Of a stretch of DNA of 64,000 bases, positions 8,722 through 16,947 are shown in pieces. Position 1 is the first letter of the stretch. Each line of letters begins with the position of its first letter. The position numbers and the translations under genes were made by a program. Under the pieces are notes generated by a model, which was given only the letters and a program-made list of their open reading frames with translations, made no database searches and was not told where the DNA came from. Origin of the DNA: JBBDIP01 sp050260675 (lineage in GTDB: Bacteria > Bacillota > Sulfobacillia > Fermentithermobacillales > Fermentithermobacillaceae); NCBI GenBank assembly GCA_050260675.1, contig JBLNCN010000011.1, positions 310,001-374,000 of the forward strand, given 5' to 3'.

Positions 8722-9498
8722 CTACACGCGCGAGGTAGGCAGCGCCACAGGGCATCCCAGCGAGGGGTGGCGGATCAGGCTTGCGGTTACGCCGTAGACG
8801 TCCCTCACCACGTCCTCGTCCACTTCGCGCGGTTCCAGTGAGTAAGCTACCCGCCCGTCTTTCATGAAGTACAGCCGAGACGCAAAGCGCAGGGCCAGGT
8901 TCAGGTCGTGCAAGACGGTCAAGACGGTCTTTCCTTGGGCCTCGGCCATGTCCCGCGCCATCTCCATAACCGAAAGCTCGTACGCCATATCGAGGTGGGC
9001 CGTGGGTTCGTCCAGGAGGAACACCTCCGGGTCCTGGCAAATGGCGCGGGCCAGGTAGACCCGCTGCTTTTCTCCTGAGGACAAGGAGGTGATCGCTCGG
9101 TCCTTCAGGTGAGCGACTCCCATCCTCTGCATCGCCGTTTCCGCTGCCAAGGCATCGTTGACCCCGTCGCCCCGGGAGACTCTCCCCATGATGACCGTCT
9201 CCCAAACTGTGAAGTCAAACGCCGGTTCCGGCTCGTCGCCGCAGTAGGTCACAAGGGCCGCCCGTTCCGCGTGACCCATTGAGTGGGGATCCCTGCCGTT
9301 TATGGACACCGACCCGGAGGCGGGCTTAAGATACGCCGATATGACCTTCAAGAGGGTGCTCTTGCCGGACCCGTTGGGGCCGACGACCGCCGTTAGCGTC
9401 CCGGCAGGTACCGATAGGTCCAGCCCGCGGAGCACCGCTCTTCCGCCCCTGGCGGCGCCGTACCCGAAGTCGAGTCTGGAGACCAGTACGTGACTCAT
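8722..9498 (-). CDS. btuD: Cobalamin ABC transporter ATP-binding protein
   Basis: ATPase subunit of a FecCDE/BtuCDF-class importer (258 aa). Walker A is GPNGSGKST, the signature is LSSGEKQR, Walker B is VFLLDEPTAHLD and the switch His is in VLHDLNLAL. The start overlaps the permease stop as ATGA. Sequence alone does not separate vitamin B12 from siderophore or haem importers in this class. The cobalamin assignment rests on the B12 riboswitch at 11573-11747 heading this three-gene operon. Confidence 0.88.
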   Translation of the reverse strand: MSHVLVSRLDFGYGAARGGRAVLRGLDLSVPAGTLTAVVGPNGSGKSTLLKVISAYLKPASGSVSINGRDPHSMGHAERAALVTYCGDEPEPAFDFTVWETVIMGRVSRGDGVNDALAAETAMQRMGVAHLKDRAITSLSSGEKQRVYLARAICQDPEVFLLDEPTAHLDMAYELSVMEMARDMAEAQGKTVLTVLHDLNLALRFASRLYFMKDGRVAYSLEPREVDEDVVRDVYGVTASLIRHPSLGCPVALPTSRV

Positions 9499-10511
9499 CC
9501 CGAGGACCTCCTAGCGCGCAATAGGAGGAAGAGGAAGAAGGGCGCGCCCGACAGGGCGGTGATGACCCCGACCGGGATTTCCCTGGGCGCCGCAACGGTC
9601 CTCGCGATGAGATCCGCCAGGAGCAGCGCGTTTGCTCCCATGAGGGCGGACAGCGGCATCAGTCTCCGGTGGTCCGGCCCTGCCACGAGCCGTACAGCGT
9701 GAGGCACAATCAGGCCGATGAAGCCGATAGGCCCGGTGAACGCGACGCCCGCCGCGACCACCAGCGAGCTCACCCACAAGAGCAGCCTTTTCACCCTCTC
9801 GACCGGCACTCCGAGGTGAAAAGCCGGCTCCTCGCCGAAGGACAAAGCGTTCAGAGCCCGTGCCTGGGACACAAGCGCAAGGGTAGCAGGGACGGCGTAA
9901 GGCAGGGACGCCAGGACAGTGGACCACGAGGCCCTCGAGAGCCCTCCCATCGTCCAAAAGACTATTTCGTCGGTCCTCTGCCGGAACATGACGATGATGA
10001 ACGCTATGGCCGAAGAGACCAGGCTGGACACGGTTATTCCCGAAAGAAGGAGCGTCCAGGTGTCGGTCCGCCCTTTGCGGGTTGATAGCATGTAGACTGC
10101 GCCGGTAGTGAGGACCGCTCCCGCGAACGCCGCGGCGGGCATGGACCAGTACCCCAGGAGCCCCGAGAGCCCGGTGACTATGCCGAGGACGGCGCCCAAA
10201 GACGCCCCGGAAGAGACCCCGAGGACAAACGGGTCAGCCATAGGATTGCGGAACAAGCCCTGCATGACAGCCCCGGCCAGCCCAAGCGACGCTCCTTCCA
10301 CGACGGCCAGGAGCACCCTGGGAAACCGCAGCGTCCAGATGATGACCGCGAAGTCGCCTTCGGCCCGCGGCCCCTCGGCGAGTATTCTCAGCACCCCCGT
10401 CAGCGGAACGGGCACCGCCCCCAAGGCCAGCCCAAGCGCGAACAGCGCGGCGAGCAGGGCAAAACCCGCAACGAAAAGCCTACCGCCCGCTCCCTTGCTC
10501 ACCGGCGCCAC
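9495..10511 (-). CDS. btuC: Cobalamin ABC transporter permease (FecCD family)
   Basis: A 338-aa integral membrane protein with about ten hydrophobic segments. It has the FecCD signatures GLAGAVMQGLFRNPMADPFVLGVSSGASLG and GFIGLIVPHAVRL, the latter being the coupling-helix region that contacts the ATPase. It begins at a GTG preceded by AAGGAGG and lies 12 bp after the substrate-binding protein gene. Substrate is inferred to be cobalamin from the upstream riboswitch. Confidence 0.9.
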   Translation of the reverse strand: MAPVSKGAGGRLFVAGFALLAALFALGLALGAVPVPLTGVLRILAEGPRAEGDFAVIIWTLRFPRVLLAVVEGASLGLAGAVMQGLFRNPMADPFVLGVSSGASLGAVLGIVTGLSGLLGYWSMPAAAFAGAVLTTGAVYMLSTRKGRTDTWTLLLSGITVSSLVSSAIAFIIVMFRQRTDEIVFWTMGGLSRASWSTVLASLPYAVPATLALVSQARALNALSFGEEPAFHLGVPVERVKRLLLWVSSLVVAAGVAFTGPIGFIGLIVPHAVRLVAGPDHRRLMPLSALMGANALLLADLIARTVAAPREIPVGVITALSGAPFFLFLLLRARRSSG

Positions 10512-10523
10512 CTGCGTTCCTCC

Positions 10524-11429
10524 TTACTCGCCCCTGAGGGCTTTTGCGACGTCCTTGATGCCCAGAACAACTGCCGGACCGGGCCTCGTGACGAGGTCCG
10601 GATTCACAAAATACACTTTCCCTTCCTTTACCGCGCGAAGGGAGTCCCACCCGGGCCTCCCCGTGAGGGCCGGCGCCTGGTCTTCCGGTACCGTGACGAC
10701 TATGGCGTCGGGATCTTTGGCTATGAGGTCTTCCATGCTAACCTGCAGGTACTGGAGCGTTTCGCCCTCCATGACGTTGATGCAGCCCGCGGTCTCCACC
10801 GCATCGGAGAGGAACGAGGTTGGGCCGACCGTCCATAAGCTGGGGTCCACCGCGATGAACACCCTGGGCAGGCTGGAAGCCGGGGGGAGGCTGTCGGTCA
10901 CAGCGAGAAGGTCCTTTCTCAGGCTCTCCACGAGCTCTTTGCCCTGCTTCTCGGCTCCGACCACCTTTGCCAGAGCCTCTATATCGGTGAAGACTTCTTC
11001 CACAGTGGAGGGCCCGGAAACATAGGTTGGGATGCCGAGCCTATCCATGTCCGCCAGCTGGGTAGGCGGCATATCCTTGCTGCCCGCCATGACGACAAGG
11101 TCCGGCTTAAGCGAGACGAGCTTTTCGAGGTTCAAGTTGAACGCATCGCCCACTTTCTCTTTCTTGGCCGCTTCGGCGGGCCGGTAGGAGTACTCGTCGA
11201 CTCCCACAACCTTGTCGCCAAGCCCCAGCGAGAACAACGTCTCGGTGTGGGCGGGGTTCACGGACACGATCCTCTGGGGGGTACCCTTTACCTTCACCGT
11301 GCGCCCGATGCCGTCGGTGAAGGTCTTCTCGGTCTTGCACGCGCTGGCCGCCAGCGATAGGAAGACCAACAGCAGCGCCAAGATTGCCACTCGGACCGCG
11401 GGGCGGTTCTGGTGCGATATACGTTTCAA
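10524..11429 (-). CDS. btuF: Cobalamin ABC transporter substrate-binding lipoprotein
   Basis: A 301-aa periplasmic-binding-protein-type lipoprotein. The signal peptide ends in the lipobox LAASAC, so Cys31 would be lipidated and the protein anchored outside the membrane. The mature part shows the class III pattern GIGRTVKVKGTPQRIVSVNPAHTE at its start. Translation begins at a TTG with GAGGAGG eight to nine bases upstream. The B12 riboswitch and its terminator lie in the 5' leader, so the operon should be switched off when cobalamin is plentiful. Confidence 0.9.
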   Translation of the reverse strand: MKRISHQNRPAVRVAILALLLVFLSLAASACKTEKTFTDGIGRTVKVKGTPQRIVSVNPAHTETLFSLGLGDKVVGVDEYSYRPAEAAKKEKVGDAFNLNLEKLVSLKPDLVVMAGSKDMPPTQLADMDRLGIPTYVSGPSTVEEVFTDIEALAKVVGAEKQGKELVESLRKDLLAVTDSLPPASSLPRVFIAVDPSLWTVGPTSFLSDAVETAGCINVMEGETLQYLQVSMEDLIAKDPDAIVVTVPEDQAPALTGRPGWDSLRAVKEGKVYFVNPDLVTRPGPAVVLGIKDVAKALRGE

Positions 11430-11490
11430 GAGCCAAACCTCCTCATGTTACACCGTGTCTTGCCCAAGAGGTGCGGATGCGCCCCGCTAC

Positions 11491-11516
11491 AAAAGACCCC
11501 GGCCGAGGGCCGGGGG
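11491..11516 (-). terminator. Terminator of the B12 riboswitch expression platform
   Basis: Read leftward: CCCCCGGCC, loop CTC, GGCCGGGG, then TCTTTTG. It sits between the riboswitch aptamer (ends 11573) and the btuF start (11429), the standard position for cobalamin-dependent transcription attenuation. The 55 bases between aptamer and hairpin would hold the competing antiterminator. Confidence 0.85.
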
Positions 11517-11572
11517 TTGGGTTACGCACATGAAAACGCTCCCCCCTTTCGCTCGAAGGTAAGGTACGGGAA

Positions 11573-11747
11573 CGTTCAGGCAGGTCTCCTGGCTCCCGGA
11601 TCTCGCCTGGTCCGCCTTCCCAAAGGCTTTAGCCTTCAGTGGCGCTTCGGACCAGACTCCCCGGTTACAGTGGCGGCACCGCGCCGGAATCACGCTTGAT
11701 TAGCGCTTCACCGGACTTCCCTATTCTCCCTCGCGGGCACCTGAACG
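11573..11747 (-). ncRNA. Cobalamin riboswitch controlling btuFCD
   Basis: Read leftward, the conserved landmarks occur in order: the P1 strand CGTTCAGG, AATAGGGAAGTCCGGTGA, the B12 box region GCCGCCACTGTAACCGGGG, AAGCGCCACTG, and the 3' part GGGAGCCAGGAGACCTGCC closing with CCTGAACG, which pairs with the first strand. This is a complete adenosylcobalamin-class aptamer. It precedes the cobalamin-type ABC operon and is followed by a terminator. Confidence 0.95.
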
Positions 11748-11800
11748 CTGGGAATATTCAGTTGTTCTCTGCGCACCCTAACACCGCTGGGGGGTACCGG

Positions 11801-12055
11801 ATGCGCTACCGAAAAGACAAAGACCTCGGATGGATCATTACTTTCGTTTCGTTTCTGGTTTTCCTTCTTTCGGCCATAATCTCGGCCGCAGCCGGCGCCT
11901 CGCCCGCCGACGTCCCGGAGGCGGTCATCCTAGCTAACGCCCACCTTAGCACGGCTTTTGTCGCGGTCGTATCGTCATTCGTCCGGTACGCCGCGTTGGG
12001 CGGCCTCATCTACGGAGTCGTCGGAATCATCACCTGGCCGCCGGGCAACGGTTAA
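11801..12055 (+). CDS. Small two-helix membrane protein, unknown
   Basis: An 84-aa frame with a charged start (MRYRKDKDLGW) followed by two clear hydrophobic segments (about 11-32 and 52-78). The ATG at 11801 has GGGGGG about 6 bases upstream. It resembles no family I can name. It is divergent from the riboswitch leader, which begins only 50 bp upstream, so its promoter would overlap the antisense of the riboswitch. The membrane-protein pattern favours a real gene over a chance frame, but the call is uncertain. Confidence 0.5.
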   Translation: MRYRKDKDLGWIITFVSFLVFLLSAIISAAAGASPADVPEAVILANAHLSTAFVAVVSSFVRYAALGGLIYGVVGIITWPPGNG

Positions 12056-12117
12056 AACCGCTCCGCCCACATACATGCTGCCCTTCTATGTGCTGCCGTT
12101 CTGCACGTGCGATCCGT

Positions 12118-13161
12118 CTACTTGACCTTCTTCAGCTTGGGGTTCGCCACTTGCCCGGGAATACGTCCCCTCTTGGCGATGGGCTTTCCCTCGATCTCCT
12201 TGATGTCCATGGTCATGTCGATAGGCCGGGCACGCGTGATGTAGCTGCCCACACCGATAGCATCGGCTCCGGCCGCCGACAGCTGCGCCATGCGTTCGGG
12301 GTTCAATCCGCCCGAGACGAATATCTTGACGTGTCCGAAACCTGCCTGGTCCAGCCTGGCCCTGACTTCTCTGACCAGCCCTTCCGTAACTCCTCCACGC
12401 TCCGACGGGGTATCCAGCCTCACGCCGCCCAGGTTCTTGCCCAGCGCTTGCGCGACCTTGAGCGCCTCTTGCGCCTCGTCGTTGAAAGTATCGACCAGGA
12501 TCGTCCTCGGGGAATCAGGCCCCATGTACTTGTCGTAGGCTACGGCCGCCTTCACGGTATCGCCTATGATGAGCACCAAGGCGTGAGGGATGGTGCCCAC
12601 GGGTTCCTTGCCCGCGAGCTTGGCACCCAGTATGCAGGCGGCCCCGTCGAGCCCGCCCACGATGGACGCCCGCTCCATCACCGGAGCTACAGCGGGATGG
12701 ATGTGGCGGGCGCCGAAACACACCAGGGGTACGCCGGGCACAGCCTCCCTGCACTCCCTGGCTGCGGTGGCCCAGCCTGAGGAGCTGGCGAGTATGCCGA
12801 GGAGAGCAGTCTCGTAAGGTCCAAAAGCGGAGTACGGCCCAATGATCCGGAGAACGGTGTCCTTCTCGGCGAAGGTTTCGCCTTCATCCACCGCCCAGAC
12901 CTCCACCGGCAGATCCTTTAGGATCTCCAGGCATTCGGGCACGCCGGCCAGGACGCCGGGCCGGCTCGTGAAGATCTCGGCCGTAACCACCGTGTCGTTC
13001 TTGCCCTCATGCTCCAGGATCTCCTGGGTCTTCACGAAGTAGACGTCGGCGGTCGCGCCTGACATTATCTCGTCGTGAGTTGCTGAAAACAGTCTCCTGG
13101 CTTCCGGCTTGTACTCCTTGACGTCCTGCGAAGTGCGAAAACGCACCTTACCGTTGTCCAT
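12118..13161 (-). CDS. Nicotinate phosphoribosyltransferase (short form)
   Basis: Converts nicotinate and PRPP to nicotinate mononucleotide in the NAD salvage pathway. The 347-aa protein belongs to the shorter archaeal-like NAPRTase group rather than the long E. coli PncB type. It has the GARHIHPAVAPVMERAS segment, the LVDTFNDEAQEAL motif for the phosphate site, VRLDTPSERGG and IFVSGGLNPERM at the barrel end. The ATG at 13161 is preceded by GGGGAG; the frame extends upstream to 13257, but only as a shadow of rluB, whose end it overlaps by 14 bp. Confidence 0.88.
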   Translation of the reverse strand: MDNGKVRFRTSQDVKEYKPEARRLFSATHDEIMSGATADVYFVKTQEILEHEGKNDTVVTAEIFTSRPGVLAGVPECLEILKDLPVEVWAVDEGETFAEKDTVLRIIGPYSAFGPYETALLGILASSSGWATAARECREAVPGVPLVCFGARHIHPAVAPVMERASIVGGLDGAACILGAKLAGKEPVGTIPHALVLIIGDTVKAAVAYDKYMGPDSPRTILVDTFNDEAQEALKVAQALGKNLGGVRLDTPSERGGVTEGLVREVRARLDQAGFGHVKIFVSGGLNPERMAQLSAAGADAIGVGSYITRARPIDMTMDIKEIEGKPIAKRGRIPGQVANPKLKKVK

Positions 13162-14035
13162 CCTGCTCCCCTTCCCGTTTCCTGCGCGCATCGGCGTACA
13201 GTGCTGCAACTTCCTTGTCCTCCAGGTAGCGCCACTTCCCGTGGGGCAGGTCCCCAAGGCGGAGCGGACCCATCTTCACGCGCTGAAGGCGCTTCACCTG
13301 CAGGCCCACGGCGCGACAGAGGTTCTTGACCAGATGTTTTTCGCCCTCGTGGACCGCTATAAGTACCCTGGATCGGCGTTCCGCAGGCCCGGGTGGCGCG
13401 ACCGCTGGGCGGCTTGCCGGTCCCTGCCGGGGCTTTCTGCCCTCGTCCGCCTGACGCGACCTGAGGAACCTTACATAGTCAACCTCGACCTTCTTGCCTT
13501 CCACGATTATACCCGAACGGATGGCCTTGGTCTTTTCCTGAACTCCGTCTCCCGCCACCTCTACCAGGTACTCCTTAACCACGTGATGTTTGGGATGGGT
13601 CAACAGGTAAGCCAGATCGCCATCATTTGTGAGAAGGAGCAGCCCCTCGGCATCCAGGTCCAGCCGTCCCACAGGGAATACTCTGGCCTTCACGCCGGAT
13701 ATGAGCGAGAGGACCGTCCTCCTGTCAAACGGGTCCGAACAGGTTGACAGGTATCCCGGAGGCTTGTTCAGGAGCACGTATACCGGCTGCTCCTTTGCCC
13801 CGACTTCCCTGCCGTCCACGGCTATCCGGTCGATTCCGGGCACAACCCGCTGACCAAGCACGGCCTTCTCGCCGTTGACCGTTACCCTGCCTTGCTCGAT
13901 GAGTTCGTCGGCATGCCTCCGCGACGCTACCCCCGCTCCGGCCATAAACCTGGACAGGCGCAGGGCCGGGTTCCGGCCCTGCGCGTCGCCTTGAACCTCT
14001 GACCGGCTCGATCTTGCGCGCGGAGGCTGCTTCAA
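13148..14035 (-). CDS. rluB: 23S rRNA pseudouridine synthase (RluB/RsuA family)
   Basis: Isomerises specific uridines in ribosomal RNA. An S4 RNA-binding domain (LSRFMAGAGVASRRHADELI) is followed by the catalytic domain with FPVGRLDLDAEGLLLLTNDG, the first Asp of which is the nucleophile. The tail is Lys/Arg-rich. The start is uncertain: TTG at 14035 is the first possible codon, just past the ridA stop; an upstream start is needed because the S4 domain begins before the first internal ATG. The protein has about 26 extra basic residues before the S4 domain if TTG is used. Confidence 0.88.
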   Translation of the reverse strand: MKQPPRARSSRSEVQGDAQGRNPALRLSRFMAGAGVASRRHADELIEQGRVTVNGEKAVLGQRVVPGIDRIAVDGREVGAKEQPVYVLLNKPPGYLSTCSDPFDRRTVLSLISGVKARVFPVGRLDLDAEGLLLLTNDGDLAYLLTHPKHHVVKEYLVEVAGDGVQEKTKAIRSGIIVEGKKVEVDYVRFLRSRQADEGRKPRQGPASRPAVAPPGPAERRSRVLIAVHEGEKHLVKNLCRAVGLQVKRLQRVKMGPLRLGDLPHGKWRYLEDKEVAALYADARRKREGEQDGQR

Positions 14036-14037
14036 CC

Positions 14038-14496
14038 TTACTTCAAGAGCGCAATGAGCTCTACTTCCACGCAGGCGTTGAGCGGCAGTTCAGCCACTCC
14101 CACCGCGGCACGGGCATGCTTTCCGGCCTCGCCGAACACCTGACCCAGAAGCTCGGAGGCGCCGTTCACGACCTTGGGCTGGTCGTTGAACCCGGGCGCG
14201 GACGCCACAAAGCCGGTCACTTTCACGATGCGAAGGACATTGTCCAGATCACCGACAACGCTCTGGAGAGCGGCCATGCAGTTGATCGCGCACTGCTTGG
14301 CCTCAACGTAGGCATCCTCAAGAGTGACGTCGCTCCCGACCTTGCCGGTCTTCTCAAGCTTGCCCTGTCTGAATGGGAGCTGGCCCGATATGTACACCCA
14401 CTTGCCGGCCACTACCGCCGGGACATACGCTGCGACAGGTTTCGCCACAGCCGGAAGCTCGATGCCAAGGTTCTTCAGTGTCTCTGCTACTGTCAC
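14038..14496 (-). CDS. RidA family protein (YjgF-like enamine/imine deaminase)
   Basis: RidA proteins hydrolyse reactive enamines and imines formed by PLP enzymes. This 152-aa version belongs to the longer subgroup, with AYVPAVVAGKWVYISGQLPF at the start of the fold, a central CAINCMAAL helix and ARAAVGVAELPLNACVEVELIA at the end. Some subgroups lack the catalytic Arg, so deaminase activity is not proven here. It is 2 bp upstream of rluB. Confidence 0.85.
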   Translation of the reverse strand: MTVAETLKNLGIELPAVAKPVAAYVPAVVAGKWVYISGQLPFRQGKLEKTGKVGSDVTLEDAYVEAKQCAINCMAALQSVVGDLDNVLRIVKVTGFVASAPGFNDQPKVVNGASELLGQVFGEAGKHARAAVGVAELPLNACVEVELIALLK

Positions 14497-14625
14497 TCAC
14501 GTCCGCCTCCTAGAAGTCAGTTACATAGATGATACAGCGTGGGCACTTCGCGCACAATCTCGCAGGACTTGGAGCGTCTTTGGTAGAAGTGTCGGTGGAG
14601 AATCCACCGAGGGAGGATCTCCGAG

Positions 14626-15267
14626 ATGATAATCCAGGCTCTCATGACGCCAAGGATTGACGTGCACTGCGTGGAGCCCGGTGACACGCTGAAGAAGGCC
14701 CTCTCAGCTCTGGAGGGGCACGGGTTCACAACCTTCCCTGTTGTCGATGGACCGACTTTCCTGGGAGTCATCACCCGTCGCAAGATATTCGAGGACTACT
14801 TCCGCAGCGGTTCATCTGACAGGGAGTCATTCCTCGAGCACAACTTGGTGAAGGACCACCTGATCACCGACGTCAAGGTCGCAAAGAGCAACGACCTGTT
14901 GGATGAAGTTCTGTTCCGGTTCCTGGAATCCCGGTACGATTTCCTGCCCGTCATCTCTGACGACAGGTTCATCGGGATCGTGACCCGCAACGCTATGCTG
15001 AACGCTTTCATCAAGGGAATGGGGCTCACGAAGCGGGCTCACAAGATAGCGATCCTGGTCAACGACTTCAAGGGCACCCTGGCCAAGCTGGCCAACCTCA
15101 TCTCCAACCAGGGCGCTGATATACTGGGGATCGTCTCGTTTGACCCCGAGATAATGAACCTGAAGTTCGTGGAGATCAGCGTTCGCTCGGACAACTTCAA
15201 ACAACTGGTGGACATCCTGGAGCTGAACGGTTTCAGCGTCCGCGAATGCAGGATGGCGGGGGTCTAG
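14626..15267 (+). CDS. CBS-domain pair plus ACT domain protein (AcuB-like)
   Basis: A 213-aa regulatory-type protein. Two CBS motifs (about residues 5-60 and 78-133) contain FTTFPVVDGPTFLGVITRRK and YDFLPVISDDRFIGIVTRNA, the usual adenosine-ligand fold. A C-terminal ACT domain (about 140-213) begins IAILVNDFKGTLAKLANLISNQGAD. This architecture is that of AcuB-like proteins; the ligand cannot be read from the sequence. GGGAGGATC precedes the ATG. The leader has a small hairpin (CGGTGGA gaa TCCACCG, 14595-14611) just before the ribosome site. Confidence 0.85.
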   Translation: MIIQALMTPRIDVHCVEPGDTLKKALSALEGHGFTTFPVVDGPTFLGVITRRKIFEDYFRSGSSDRESFLEHNLVKDHLITDVKVAKSNDLLDEVLFRFLESRYDFLPVISDDRFIGIVTRNAMLNAFIKGMGLTKRAHKIAILVNDFKGTLAKLANLISNQGADILGIVSFDPEIMNLKFVEISVRSDNFKQLVDILELNGFSVRECRMAGV

Positions 15268-15276
15268 GACCTTCCA

Positions 15277-15807
15277 TCACCGGAGGAGCGCTCTCCAGAT
15301 CAAAAAACCGGCTATGAACCCGCACGCGTCCCCGATGAGGCAAGAAGCCAGGGCGCGGCGGGTTTTCGCTATCCTCACCGAGCCGAAGTAGAGTGTTACC
15401 ACGTAGAAGGTCGTATCTGTGGCGCCTTGAAGGATCGAAGCCAGGATGCCCATGGACGAGTCGGGGCCGTGGGTCCGCAGGAGTTCGCCGGTCACCGCCA
15501 AAGCCCCGCTCCCGCTCACGGGACGCACGACAATCAGGGGGATGATGTCGGCGGGGACCCCCAAGGGTTTCAGGACAAACCCGAGCGCGCCGGACAGGTA
15601 GTCCAGTGCGCCGCTACCCCGAAGGCAGGCGATCCCGACGAAGATGGCGACGATGTAAGGGATGACGGAGACCGCCATCTTGAGCCCCTCTTCCGCCCCC
15701 TCCACGAATGTCTCGTAGACCGGCACTCGTTTCAGGTAGGCGTACACCGGCACCAGGAGGAGGAGCGCCGGAAACACATAGGTCCCGATCGCGGTCAGCG
15801 CCTGCAC
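15277..15807 (-). CDS. spmB: Spore maturation protein B
   Basis: A 176-aa membrane protein with about four hydrophobic segments and the nucleoside-recognition (Gate) domain seen in SpmA/SpmB. Landmarks are VPVYETFVEGAEEGLKMAV, the VVRPVSGSGALAV turn and ILQGATDTTFYVVTLYFG. SpmB and SpmA are needed for proper dehydration of the spore core. Translation starts at GTG. The gene lies 62 bp downstream of spmA on the same strand and is convergent with the CBS-ACT gene. Confidence 0.93.
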   Translation of the reverse strand: MQALTAIGTYVFPALLLLVPVYAYLKRVPVYETFVEGAEEGLKMAVSVIPYIVAIFVGIACLRGSGALDYLSGALGFVLKPLGVPADIIPLIVVRPVSGSGALAVTGELLRTHGPDSSMGILASILQGATDTTFYVVTLYFGSVRIAKTRRALASCLIGDACGFIAGFLIWRALLR

Positions 15808-15869
15808 TCTAGCCTCACCCCCATCTCACATGCTACCGACCCGGCCCGCTGCGCAAATAGCAGTAACCT

Positions 15870-16439
15870 TTACTCTCGCCTGCCGAGCAGCCGGTACGCC
15901 AGGAGTCCCCCTGCAGTCGCGGCCAGCCCCGCCAGGGCGGTCGGGCCCGCGACCACCGCGGGCGCCTCGGATCCAAGGGCAGCCCGAAGAGCGATTATGC
16001 TGGAAGGAAAGATGCAGAAGCCCGCGGCGTTCAGGATCACCAGCGTTGCCATGGAGTCAATACCTCGCCTGCTGTCCCCAAGCGCGTCCTTCATCTCGGA
16101 CATGGCTTTCAGTCCCAGAGGAGTGGAGGAACTGAGGCCCAGGGCGTTGGACAGGACTGAGGCGGTCACCGTCCCCAGCGGTTTCGGTTGTTTACGCAGG
16201 GCCGGAAAGAGCGAGCCGAACAGCGGCGCCAGGAGGCGCGCCAGGGAATCCACGAGGCCTGCCTTTTGAGCCAGCCGCTCGACGCCCATCCATAAGCAGA
16301 ACATACCGGACAAGCCGATCATCAGTTGGACCGCTTCATGCGCGCCGTCAAGGACCGACGTCATCATGGCGTCAACTCGACCGGTCGCCAGGGCGGTCAG
16401 GCATCCTGCAGCTACCATTAGCACCCACACGGAGTTCAT
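15870..16439 (-). CDS. spmA: Spore maturation protein A
   Basis: A 189-aa membrane protein of the nucleoside-recognition domain family. It contains LMIGLSGMFCLWMGVERLA, SNALGLSSSTPLGLKAM and ATLVILNAAGFCIFPSSIIALR, matching SpmA. It pairs with SpmB immediately downstream in spore core dehydration. A hairpin terminator at 16485-16507 separates it from the SASP gene upstream, so spmAB probably have their own promoter in the short gap, though I could not identify it. Confidence 0.93.
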   Translation of the reverse strand: MNSVWVLMVAAGCLTALATGRVDAMMTSVLDGAHEAVQLMIGLSGMFCLWMGVERLAQKAGLVDSLARLLAPLFGSLFPALRKQPKPLGTVTASVLSNALGLSSSTPLGLKAMSEMKDALGDSRRGIDSMATLVILNAAGFCIFPSSIIALRAALGSEAPAVVAGPTALAGLAATAGGLLAYRLLGRRE

Positions 16440-16484
16440 ACAGAAGACTATGTCAAAGCGCGGGCAGGTATCTCACCCAGAACA

Positions 16485-16507
16485 GCCCCCCGGGTTCTCC
16501 GGGGGGC
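16485..16507 (-). terminator. Terminator after the SASP gene
   Basis: A perfect 9-bp stem (GCCCCCCGG / CCGGGGGGC, loop of 5). Read leftward it is followed by TGTTCT, a weak T tract. It is 6 bp beyond the SASP stop and before spmA. Confidence 0.6.
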
Positions 16508-16512
16508 GTCCG

Positions 16513-16920
16513 CTACCGCTGCTTTGGATCGCCAGCCATGTTGGCTTCGGCGAACTCGATCATCCTCTTGACCATTTGGCCTCCGAGCCTGCCTCCCAGC
16601 CGACCGCCGATGCGGCCGCACTCGCGGGAGGTCATGTTGCCCCAGCCTACGGTCTTGATTTTGTCGAGAAGGCCCATCTCCTCAGCAACCTCGTACTTCA
16701 TACGGTCGAGGTTCTGGCGGAGCTGTTCCTCCTGCTCGTTGGAGTCGTTGGTGTCGGGCCCTATCCGGCCGACTTCCTGACCCCACTTGCCTCTGCCTGG
16801 GCCGCCCGCTGCGCTTCCACGCGGTTGGATATACCCTAGCTCTTGGGCGACTTCGTACTTCAGCCTGTCTACAGCCCTGCGTGCGTCAGGATTGACCAGG
16901 CGATTCCGCCGTCTCCCCAA
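16513..16920 (-). CDS. Alpha/beta-type small acid-soluble spore protein with duplicated core
   Basis: SASPs coat spore DNA and protect it. At 135 aa this is about twice the usual length. Residues 14-52 carry a first core (DRLKYEVAQELG then WGQEVGRIG) and residues 68-125 a second, complete one (DRMKYEVAEEMG, WGNMTSRECGRIGG, QMVKRMIEFAE). In the family, the KYEVA-E segment contains the site cut by the germination protease GPR; it is present twice. The first copy lacks the C-terminal GG-MVK-MIE-AE helix, so it looks like a partial internal duplication separated by a Gly-rich and acidic linker. Confidence 0.88.
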   Translation of the reverse strand: MGRRRNRLVNPDARRAVDRLKYEVAQELGYIQPRGSAAGGPGRGKWGQEVGRIGPDTNDSNEQEEQLRQNLDRMKYEVAEEMGLLDKIKTVGWGNMTSRECGRIGGRLGGRLGGQMVKRMIEFAEANMAGDPKQR

Positions 16921-16947
16921 AGAAGGATCCCTCCTTCGAGCGGTAGC

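Noticed and set aside
9669..11025. Plus-strand frames opposite btuC/btuF
   Set aside because: Low-complexity Arg/Pro/Ser/Thr translations antisense to clear transporter genes.
12118..13257. Longer start for the nicotinate phosphoribosyltransferase at 13257
   Set aside because: The extra 32 residues overlap rluB and lack family similarity; the ATG at 13161 has a good ribosome site.
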